Shown here in pieces: positions 42,930 to 50,969 of a DNA stretch of 64,000 nt. The notes below the pieces were generated by a model. It saw only the letters and a list, made by a program, of their open reading frames with translations. It was not told where the DNA came from and did no database searches. Source of the DNA: UBA11400 sp964473555 (GTDB taxonomy: Bacteria > Bacteroidota > Rhodothermia > Balneolales > HLUCCA01); contig CAYYPL010000006.1 in NCBI GenBank assembly GCA_964473555.1, positions 141,568 to 205,567 of the forward strand, read 5' to 3'. Position 1 is the stretch's first letter. The number at the start of each line of letters is the position of its first letter. The position numbers were made by a program, and so were the translations under genes.

Positions 42930-44795
42930 TCAACGCAGCAACGTGACAGGAAGAACTTTGGACGAGTTGCCCGTACTTAGTCTGACAAAATAAACTCCAC
43001 TCGCGAAACTAGTCATGTCCAGCTGGTATCGATGCATACCTGCGGGCAACATGCCCTGGTATAATTCTTTGATTTTTGATCCGTTGATCGTAAAGAGTTC
43101 CAGCCGGACCTCTTCTGATGCCGGAAGCTGAAACTGTACTTGAGTCGAGGGATTAAACGGATTTGGATACGCTGTGAGTAAGTCAACCGAATCGGGTATC
43201 AACAGTTCTGTATCTTCTACAGACACAGGAGACGATGACGTGATATCCATGGTGAACCAGGTCAGATTTCCAATCCTGGTCGATACTTTGATATCGTTGT
43301 TTCCCTGCTGAAATTCTACGTCCGATAGAAGGCGCTCGATAAGCTGGTCGCCTGACCGGATACGGTTAAAAGATCCCACCACGCGACCATTCACCTCAAC
43401 ATCAAAAGAACTGTTTATCTGGGAACTCACGGTAAAAGTCAGGTTGCCTTTTCCAGCGCTTGGACTCTCTACGGTATATCGCATCCACTCGCCCGTTACG
43501 CTCTCAAAAACTGCGAAATCTGTGTCAGGATGGTCCACAGCCTTAATGTCTACCGCATCGTAGATTCTGGGTACGGATTCGTCTGTCGTCCCGAGATTCA
43601 CCAATGGTGTTGATTCAGAATAGGCAACACCTTGTCCCCCGTGATTAAACTTCCACATTGGAATTGTAGTGGGAATTTCGGGTGCCTGATTGCCATAGGC
43701 TTTATTCGTACATCCATTGCCAATCGTTATGGTGATGATGTTGTCCATCGTGGATTGAGTTCCATCATTGTCCGTGGCTACTATGGTAACTTCATAACAT
43801 CCTTCCATGAGTGGATTTAGCTCCAGACTGAATGGGGCTTCATCTACTGAACCCACCCATTCCCCATCGATGTAGAAGTCCGCTTTTGTGATGGTTCCAT
43901 CCGGGTCATTGAAGTCAGGATTAAGAAGTATCGTTTCTCCTGCAGCAAAACTGGTATCTACGGGCGATAAATCAACTTGTGGAGGTACATTTACATCCTG
44001 AAACACTCGGACATAATCAATTTCATAAGATTGCGGAAATATCGTTGTGGGAGTTGGATTGGGCAGATAGGTACCTCCAACTGCCAGGTTCAAAATGATG
44101 TAGAATGGACCGGTGAAGGGATTATAATCTGCAGCAATTTTCGTCAGATCAATTTCAAAATAGGGTTCTTCATTAAACAACCATACGAGTTTTTCAGGTG
44201 TCCATTCCAGCGCGTATAGATTGAAGTCCTGCGACAGATCAAGTCCGGTATCCAAAGTTTCCTCTTCATAGACCCTGCAAGTAGCTGAATTACCCACACA
44301 TCCTTGCCGCCAGTAGTGAATCGCTGCATTGGTTTCGGTTACCAGGTTTCCACGATACTCCAGAATGTCGATTTCTCCACCTTTAGGCCAGTCGATTCTC
44401 TTAGCTGGCATCAACCAGAATGCGGGCCAGAATCCTGTACCTGCGGGCATCTTGGCTCTGACCTCAAATCTACCAAATTCCCATCCGGCATTCAGGGTAT
44501 CGGTTGATATTCTTCCCGATGAGTAGGACCTTAATATACTTCCACATCGAATCGATTCGCGGCGAGCGGTAAGTTTTAGCGTCCCATCAGATACTGAGAT
44601 GTTCTTTGGCTGATTTGTGTAGCACTGAAGTTCATTGTTGAAAGCAGATCCACGCCAGATATTCCACGTATCCGTGTCCAGCTGTGCCGAATTAAATTCA
44701 TCACTCCATACTAATTCATAACGTTGTGCCTCACTTTGATTCACAATCAGCAGCATCAATAGGACAGCCAGTGTCGATATTTTGATTTTAATCAT
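42930..44795 (-). CDS. secreted GH16 beta-glucanase with T9SS sorting domain
   Basis: A 621-residue extracellular enzyme. The signal peptide (ISTLAVLLMLLIVNQSEAQ) leads into a GH16 domain at about 25-275: ELVWSDEFNSAQLDTDTWNI, GTGFWPAFWLMP, the catalytic GGEIDILEYRG (Glu 141 nucleophile, Glu 146 acid/base) and LEWTPEKLVWLFNEEPYFEI. An Ig-like domain follows (ADFYIDGEWVGSVDEAPFSL), then a CBM6-like domain (WMRYTVESPSAGKGNLTFTV). A T9SS type A C-terminal domain (YPNPFNPSTQVQFQLP) ends the protein. The catalytic domain suggests endo-1,3-beta-glucanase (laminarinase); other GH16 activities are possible. The ATG at 44795 opens the signal peptide; upstream frame is inside the neighbouring gene. Confidence 0.9.
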   Translation of the reverse strand: MIKIKISTLAVLLMLLIVNQSEAQRYELVWSDEFNSAQLDTDTWNIWRGSAFNNELQCYTNQPKNISVSDGTLKLTARRESIRCGSILRSYSSGRISTDTLNAGWEFGRFEVRAKMPAGTGFWPAFWLMPAKRIDWPKGGEIDILEYRGNLVTETNAAIHYWRQGCVGNSATCRVYEEETLDTGLDLSQDFNLYALEWTPEKLVWLFNEEPYFEIDLTKIAADYNPFTGPFYIILNLAVGGTYLPNPTPTTIFPQSYEIDYVRVFQDVNVPPQVDLSPVDTSFAAGETILLNPDFNDPDGTITKADFYIDGEWVGSVDEAPFSLELNPLMEGCYEVTIVATDNDGTQSTMDNIITITIGNGCTNKAYGNQAPEIPTTIPMWKFNHGGQGVAYSESTPLVNLGTTDESVPRIYDAVDIKAVDHPDTDFAVFESVTGEWMRYTVESPSAGKGNLTFTVSSQINSSFDVEVNGRVVGSFNRIRSGDQLIERLLSDVEFQQGNNDIKVSTRIGNLTWFTMDITSSSPVSVEDTELLIPDSVDLLTAYPNPFNPSTQVQFQLPASEEVRLELFTINGSKIKELYQGMLPAGMHRYQLDMTSFASGVYFVRLSTGNSSKVLPVTLLR

Positions 44796-44797
44796 AA

Positions 44798-46486
44798 TTA
44801 TATGGATGGAGAATAGTTCATCAAGGCTACAAAGGCCACCGAGTCTATGACAACCTCTGATTGCCCTCGTAGCCGTTTCAACAGGGTGAATTCGTTGTAA
44901 ATAGGTTTGAGTTTTTCCTGGATTTCGGAAGAGACCTCCTCTACGGGTTGTATTCCAAATTCCCGCGAGTTGACCTGCAGGACGAACCACCCTGATTTAG
45001 TCCCGATCAGGTGAGGAAATCCAATTTCGGCTCTCAGTAGGTGAGACTGAAGTTCAGAAACCCGGATAGACGTCTCATTTTCGTTTTTTCTTTGAGCCAG
45101 ATCACTCTCTTTGATGAGGATTTCACCTGAAAGTATCTGCTGTCGAACCATTCTGGCACTGGCAAGACTTTCCAGTTCGATCAGATAATAATCCAAATTC
45201 TGTAATCTACGTGAGTCGTAGCCAAAAGCTTTGTATGCATCCTGAATATCCTCGGCCCGCATAGCGGGTGATGGAGCGATCGCTAAAGAATCGCGGAGTC
45301 GGGATGCAAGAAATAGATTTTCTGCAACCCGTGCATTAAAATGTACAAACGGATCCTGATCGTACCCTTTTACTTTGGACTCATTGGCGAAGGTATTCCA
45401 CATAAAGGCACGACCCAATGATGCGTCAAAACGCGTTCTTATCTCCTGAATAGGTAAAGAGTCGATCCAATTGAGGTAATCCTGAACCCGGAATACAAGT
45501 GTGCTGCCTTCTTTTGTAAACGTGATGAGAGGCGCCTGAAGGTCAAGATCTTCTTGATCTTGTATAAAATCGGTTGGTACGGGTCGTTCAAGTTCGTTTG
45601 GATTGATTTGCTGAGGTAATCTCTGGTACAAATAGCGTTGAAGTGTATGTACGTTTTCCAGAACGGGTGTGGGACTGAGTCCAGACATATAAGCCCTGAT
45701 GAATGAATCAGCGCCCATCTGATAATCGCGCTGATGGAGCATGAATCGTATCGATTCAGCGCGTTGTTGAAATTCAGTTTCGGTAATAATCGGATTCAGT
45801 TTCCAATTTTCAACAAATAATATGACATAACCCTGACGAGTTCTCACAGGACGCGAATACTCGCCTGCATTCAGATTGTAGGCCGTCTCTGCAAAAACAT
45901 CATCTACGCCAAAGTAACTGATTTCACCAATGAATCCGGCTAAGCTATCATAGGATGATGTCGCATACAGTTCGTTGGCCAGATCCAGAAACGATTCCCC
46001 CGTTTCCAATCTTTGGTGATACGTCTCGGCTTCAGCCGAAGTAGTGAAATACAATTGCCTTACGAAGGGTTTCTGTTTAGTTCTGTAGAAGGCGAATCGG
46101 ACTCGGCTTTCATCGGGTTGTTCGAGTTGTGATAAAAATTCGTACTTCACAAAAACGTTGCGAAGCGTCCGATTTTTGGTACGTTCTGTGTACACCGCAG
46201 TCAATGAATCGTCCAACCCCAGGAGTCTGGCTTCCTGGGCTAACAGATATTCATCGATAAGTTGATTTAAGTGAAAGTATCGTCTCTGTTCTGAATCAGC
46301 ATATCCTGTCCGGGTCAGCATATTGATATACGTCTCTTCAAATGCTTCCGCAAAAATGGTATCTGCATTGACGATTGCCAAAGCTGCACCCGGTTCAAAA
46401 TCAAACTCGGGGTGTTGATTACCTGAACAGCTTACCCCGAATAATAGTGCCAGGGAAACAAGTAGATATCCATTCAAAAATCGCAT
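44798..46486 (-). CDS. parvulin/SurA-like peptidyl-prolyl isomerase lipoprotein
   Basis: A 562-residue lipoprotein (lipobox LFGVSC) with a SurA/PrsA layout. An N-terminal helical chaperone region contains FHLNQLIDEYLLAQEARLLG. A rotamase-like domain at about 125-215 has VRQLYFTTSAEAETYHQRL, ESFLDLANELYATSS and AYNLNAGEYSRPVRTRQGYV. A second, poorly conserved one lies near the C-terminus (LPxI-type LIGTKSGWFVLQVNSREF). It presumably helps fold exported proteins encoded in the same group. It ends 2 bases before the GH16 start and abuts the PorV-like gene. Confidence 0.8.
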   Translation of the reverse strand: MRFLNGYLLVSLALLFGVSCSGNQHPEFDFEPGAALAIVNADTIFAEAFEETYINMLTRTGYADSEQRRYFHLNQLIDEYLLAQEARLLGLDDSLTAVYTERTKNRTLRNVFVKYEFLSQLEQPDESRVRFAFYRTKQKPFVRQLYFTTSAEAETYHQRLETGESFLDLANELYATSSYDSLAGFIGEISYFGVDDVFAETAYNLNAGEYSRPVRTRQGYVILFVENWKLNPIITETEFQQRAESIRFMLHQRDYQMGADSFIRAYMSGLSPTPVLENVHTLQRYLYQRLPQQINPNELERPVPTDFIQDQEDLDLQAPLITFTKEGSTLVFRVQDYLNWIDSLPIQEIRTRFDASLGRAFMWNTFANESKVKGYDQDPFVHFNARVAENLFLASRLRDSLAIAPSPAMRAEDIQDAYKAFGYDSRRLQNLDYYLIELESLASARMVRQQILSGEILIKESDLAQRKNENETSIRVSELQSHLLRAEIGFPHLIGTKSGWFVLQVNSREFGIQPVEEVSSEIQEKLKPIYNEFTLLKRLRGQSEVVIDSVAFVALMNYSPSI

Positions 46487-47569
46487 TTAGAAATAGATTC
46501 GCAGATCAATCATTGAAGTGTCACCGAGTTTATCAAACGGAACATACGCATAATCGACACCAAAAATGATTCCCGATACACGTGTTTGAAGCCCGATCCC
46601 GAATGTCCAGTGACTGTCCACCTGATTGAAATCAAATTTAGCGTCCAAGGGAAAGTCTTTATAGCCAATGCGTGGTGTGATTCGGGTAGTTTTTGTTTTT
46701 AGCACAACCTGACTGCCTAAGTCTGCATTCAGATATTGATCGTTTGTCTGATGGGATTCGCCGGTAATATACCAATCGAAGTATTCTGAGGTTACAGCTG
46801 GAATCAGAACTCCGAACTTGAATTGGATCGGAATATTCCACTCATCCATTCTGTAGGCAGCTTCAACATTATCATTTCCACCAATGATATCGGGATATGG
46901 TTCGGCGATAAAATTTGCGTTCAGTCCATCAAGTTGCATATTACCGCCGAAATTCATCAGGGATGCTCCCATACGCATACCGTTCAAATAGGGTGTAATC
47001 AGGGTAAAACCAATATCTACGGCAACTGTGCTGGATCGCATATCATAGATGGACTGCTGAACATACTTTATTGTTCCACCCAGGTGAAAGGTGCTGGTAA
47101 TTGGGGAGGCGAAACTTACGCCAACGGCAAGATCATAAGCCCCAAATGTCAATCCATTCCCTTCGGGTTGGTCCACCGTTCGGATGTCCATTTGCCCATA
47201 ATCCATATAAATGGCATGTAACCCGATGACCCTGTCGTACTTTGAGACAGGGAGTGTTAAGCTCAGTGCGTTGTATTGTATTCCTGCAAACCACTGTTTG
47301 TTATTGAACATAACACTACCAAGCGGATCGGATTCCTCAAAACGGATGGAGATACCTGATGGATTCCAGAACAAGGCGTCCGGGCCCGTTGCCATTGCCG
47401 TATAGGCATGTCCAAGACCTGTAGCCCTTGCTCCAGTTCCAAGTGTCAGGAACGTAGCAGCCGTGGTACCCACTTTACTTTGTGCAAAAACCGTAGGAAC
47501 TGAAGCCGATGAAACGATCAGACTCAACACTATCCAGGTTCCAAAATGACGCAAACGTATCTGTTTCAT
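46487..47569 (-). CDS. PorV/PorQ-family outer-membrane protein
   Basis: A 360-residue beta-barrel protein with a signal peptide (IVLSLIVSSASVPTVFAQ). The N-terminus of the mature protein, KVGTTAATFLTLGTGARATG, LGHAYTAMATGPDALFWNPS and GI-S, is the hallmark of PorV/PorQ proteins, which are FadL-like. PorV shuttles T9SS cargo to the attachment complex. It ends YVPFDKLGDTSMIDLRIYF, a typical barrel end. It sits 4 bases after the large secreted protein gene. Confidence 0.85.
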   Translation of the reverse strand: MKQIRLRHFGTWIVLSLIVSSASVPTVFAQSKVGTTAATFLTLGTGARATGLGHAYTAMATGPDALFWNPSGISIRFEESDPLGSVMFNNKQWFAGIQYNALSLTLPVSKYDRVIGLHAIYMDYGQMDIRTVDQPEGNGLTFGAYDLAVGVSFASPITSTFHLGGTIKYVQQSIYDMRSSTVAVDIGFTLITPYLNGMRMGASLMNFGGNMQLDGLNANFIAEPYPDIIGGNDNVEAAYRMDEWNIPIQFKFGVLIPAVTSEYFDWYITGESHQTNDQYLNADLGSQVVLKTKTTRITPRIGYKDFPLDAKFDFNQVDSHWTFGIGLQTRVSGIIFGVDYAYVPFDKLGDTSMIDLRIYF

Positions 47570-47573
47570 AGTG

Positions 47574-50500
47574 TTATTTAATGAGAGCGAATTTTCCTGT
47601 TTTGTTCCCTATTCCAGGTGCCTCTACATGGTAGATATACACACCATAGGCTACGTCCTGGAAGTCCCTGGTTTTCAAGTCCCAGAATTCCATTCCATCA
47701 TCTGATAAGGCATCACGCGTGAGCGTTTGAATCAATTCCCCTCTCAGATTGTAGATTCTGATGGAACATTTGGCAGGCAGGTTGATGAAAGCGATTCTCC
47801 TTTCACTTCGCCCAACCGAAGAGGTTCTGACTTCAAAAGCGCTTGAGGCAATGTAAGGATTGGGAACAACCGCAATTTTTTCGAGTTCTTCAGCAGCCAG
47901 ATCTGTATCTAAACGTGAATCGTTGATGCTAAACTGAAAATAATCATCTGAAGTGAACGGTTTTTTGTTCGATATACGAATAATTTCTCCGGTTCCAGGT
48001 ATCCGGCTGGGTTGCCCCTGTGGAACTGAGAAACGAACTCTATGCCGGAATCTGAACAGGCCGACTCGTTCTACAATGACCAGTTCATCTTCTACGTCGA
48101 ATGTTCTGTTTTCATTTCTGTCTACAATCAACAGATCCGCTTGTCGTCCTGTATCCAGATTCATCGCCACAACATTCAGAGAATCTCTTAAATAATTTAT
48201 CGCCTGGAATCTTGGAGGTAAATACACCTTCTGATTGCTCCAGATGAGTTCATAATCGGATGGAATGTACACTCCATCCGGAGTGTCATCCGGGTTGGTT
48301 TCCACGATCCAGTTCGTGCGATAACTTTCCAGATTCGCCGGATTGAAACTGAAGGACTCATTATCGGTGCCGTGGTTTTCTACCCAGCCAGAGCGGGCAG
48401 GAAATGGTTCGATGAATTCATCGTTAAAAACCCGGACAAAGAATCCTTCAACATAAGGCGGTGCATCCGAAACATCACGATTGAACAACACCTCATTTTC
48501 ACCCATTTTGCGCAATCGATAGCGACTCGTTACATATTCGGTTTCCGATCGCGTTTGTGCATCAAATTCGAGTCGGTAGACCGCATCAAAGTCTGCTTCG
48601 GCCGAATTCACAACCTCCACTTCAATACGACCTGTACCTCTGCCGGAAGTTACTCTGGACAAGTCTTCGTTTGCTCCACCGGGTACAAATCCGGCAGCTT
48701 TGGGTCTTGGTACAACTACGGCTGCGTTAGCACTGGTACCCCGTATGTTAGAAAATGCATCCACCGAGAAGTTAAACGTATTCTCCTGAGGATCGATTTC
48801 CAGTGCTCCGGTGGACGTATAGACTCCTCTGTCGTAAGCAACCAGGGCGTAATAGTAACGGACACCGTTCTTGACATCTTCATCCACATAGAAAAACTGT
48901 AGCCCCGTGTTACTTCCCAAATTGTAGTTGGACGTCCCTTGTAGCACAGTAACGGGTCCTGAATACTGATTCACCAGGTCAAATTGCGCCAGTGGTTTAT
49001 AGAACGTAGGAACACCATCAATGTTTGTAATGACTCGGGCATCGGTCAACAGGGGATCAGTTCCTTTGTATAATCGGTATCCCTCAAAATCGAACTCCTG
49101 GGTAAAGCGATCGAAGCTGCTGATAGATAAGGTATCCCAGGCCAAAACAACACGCTTATCACCCGGTATTGCCGTTAATTTGGGCGGTATAGGTGGTTGT
49201 GCAAAACGGTAATTCGCGTCGTATATGCTTTGTACAATCGCCCTGTTTCGGTAGAAATCATTGCGCTCAGAGCCGAACAACCAGCCCAGGGAGAAAAAGT
49301 CGGTTCTTCCGGGTGGCAGGTTTACCGGTCCTGACATAAACAGGATGTACGGTTCGATGTCGAATACCTCGAAAGCGTCGGGTTTTGTTCCGAGCGGAAA
49401 CTCGCTCTGGACGATTTTCTGCCATAACCACGTATCGTTACGCAGGTTATCACCACTTTGGTAGATTCGTCGGTCGTCGAGATTGAATCCACGTAAACCG
49501 ATCTGATCTGATTCCTGAACATCTGTTTGATCAAAGTTTGGTTCCCCTGCGGTTGGAATGCCATCCCCTTCACCCGAATCAGGACCTGGGTATCCAAAAT
49601 CGTTAGGACCTAATCCATCCATTCCAACATCGTCGTTAAGAGGTTCCCCCTCATCAAGAATCCCATTTTCATTCAGATCAGTGAAGCCAACCCAGTTGAG
49701 ATTTTCGTCACCCGTCCACCATTTACCCGCCAGGTAAGCCGGGCGCATTTCAACCGGGCCGTAGCCTTGGAACTCTGTCGTGTTCTCAAATATGGCACGA
49801 TTGTAATTGGCAGTCACATATGCTGCAATCTGGTCTCTGCCCTCAATAAGCATTCCAGGTCCGGAATCTCTTTTTTCATCGGTGATTCCATCCTCATCGT
49901 TGTCTCTGCCATCGAATGGATCCGCCGGGGATTCCAGGAATGCGAATCCAACATAGCCTAGCGGATATAAACGTCCTGAAATGTCACGCCCAATTCCATC
50001 AGCATCCCATCCAAACGACAAATTGAACTGTGGATCGAATGCCCCGATCCCACGATCTTCCTGACCACTTGCTCCGGTTAATCCGTAGTCTACAACCTTA
50101 TAAAAGTAAAGGCCTTCGCCTCTTCTCGATCCATAATCGTAATTTCCACCATTGGTGATTTCGTAGAGCATAAATGCAGCATCTTCAGCCAACACATTGG
50201 CCCACTGCAGATAGCGAACCGTAACTGTCAATCCCATTCCACCCATAGAAGAGTCAGCAGAATTGGGATAAAATACTCCAAACGGACTGTATACCTGACC
50301 CTGGTCATTTCGTGTGTATTCTTTATCTCCATAGTCGTCAATCACGTAGAAAGTCTCCAGGTCAGCCTGCTGGATGCCCTTACCGAAATATCCGTTCCAT
50401 TGTCCTGCCCATCCCGGATCATCAGGATTATCGTATTTATCGGGCCAGTCTGAAGGCCAGGAGCTTTGGTCACCACTGAGTGCAGGAACTGGAGTACGTG

Positions 50501-50969
50501 TGCGGGTTATGGGATCAATTCTTCTGTCGTTATGGAATCCTGGTTTTGGCAACCAACCCCAGATCGGTCCAAGCGGTGCTTTTACTCCACCTGCATCAGC
50601 ACGGAAATTATGACTCGCCGGACTTAAAATCGTGTCACTAACAGCACCTGGAAATAGATCAGGCCACTTTAACCTCTCTCCATATACTTGTCCACTGACA
50701 TAAAAAGCGATGCCATCTACGTGCCTGTTTGTTGTTCCACGGGGCCAGATCCCGTAAGGTCGATCATTGTATCTGGATAACTCACCATGGTTCCTGAAAT
50801 TGGTCTCAATAAGATTCCCATCCAGGATGCCACGGGCGATTTGTCCCTGTTCTCCACGAATGTCTTTCATCCAGGGCGGTGCTTCAAGTAAAGGTTGAGC
50901 GGACATTTCTGCGTTGCAGATTGCCGTCATCGCAATAGCCAGGGTGATTAATTTAATCTGCATTCTCAT
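47574..50969 (-). CDS. large secreted protein with T9SS-type C-terminal domain
   Basis: An 1131-residue exported protein (signal peptide ending EMSAQ). The central part is beta-rich without a family I recognise. It includes acidic, calcium-binding-like stretches (DGRDNDEDGITDEKRD, TDLNENGILDEGEPLNDD). A fibronectin-III-like segment follows (PPKLTAIPGDKRVVLAWD). The C-terminus, VVPNPYIASSAFEVR then SIRIYNLRGELIQTL and YGVYIYHVEAPG, is a FlgD/T9SS type A-like sorting fold. Its ATG overlaps the stop of the TonB receptor gene by 4 bases, implying coupled synthesis. By position it occupies the place of a SusD partner, but it is not SusD-like. Confidence 0.78.
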   Translation of the reverse strand: MRMQIKLITLAIAMTAICNAEMSAQPLLEAPPWMKDIRGEQGQIARGILDGNLIETNFRNHGELSRYNDRPYGIWPRGTTNRHVDGIAFYVSGQVYGERLKWPDLFPGAVSDTILSPASHNFRADAGGVKAPLGPIWGWLPKPGFHNDRRIDPITRTRTPVPALSGDQSSWPSDWPDKYDNPDDPGWAGQWNGYFGKGIQQADLETFYVIDDYGDKEYTRNDQGQVYSPFGVFYPNSADSSMGGMGLTVTVRYLQWANVLAEDAAFMLYEITNGGNYDYGSRRGEGLYFYKVVDYGLTGASGQEDRGIGAFDPQFNLSFGWDADGIGRDISGRLYPLGYVGFAFLESPADPFDGRDNDEDGITDEKRDSGPGMLIEGRDQIAAYVTANYNRAIFENTTEFQGYGPVEMRPAYLAGKWWTGDENLNWVGFTDLNENGILDEGEPLNDDVGMDGLGPNDFGYPGPDSGEGDGIPTAGEPNFDQTDVQESDQIGLRGFNLDDRRIYQSGDNLRNDTWLWQKIVQSEFPLGTKPDAFEVFDIEPYILFMSGPVNLPPGRTDFFSLGWLFGSERNDFYRNRAIVQSIYDANYRFAQPPIPPKLTAIPGDKRVVLAWDTLSISSFDRFTQEFDFEGYRLYKGTDPLLTDARVITNIDGVPTFYKPLAQFDLVNQYSGPVTVLQGTSNYNLGSNTGLQFFYVDEDVKNGVRYYYALVAYDRGVYTSTGALEIDPQENTFNFSVDAFSNIRGTSANAAVVVPRPKAAGFVPGGANEDLSRVTSGRGTGRIEVEVVNSAEADFDAVYRLEFDAQTRSETEYVTSRYRLRKMGENEVLFNRDVSDAPPYVEGFFVRVFNDEFIEPFPARSGWVENHGTDNESFSFNPANLESYRTNWIVETNPDDTPDGVYIPSDYELIWSNQKVYLPPRFQAINYLRDSLNVVAMNLDTGRQADLLIVDRNENRTFDVEDELVIVERVGLFRFRHRVRFSVPQGQPSRIPGTGEIIRISNKKPFTSDDYFQFSINDSRLDTDLAAEELEKIAVVPNPYIASSAFEVRTSSVGRSERRIAFINLPAKCSIRIYNLRGELIQTLTRDALSDDGMEFWDLKTRDFQDVAYGVYIYHVEAPGIGNKTGKFALIK

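Noticed and set aside
44798..44990. N-terminal extension of the GH16 protein by 65 residues
   Set aside because: The stretch overlaps the parvulin-like gene in another frame; a clean signal peptide starts at 44795.
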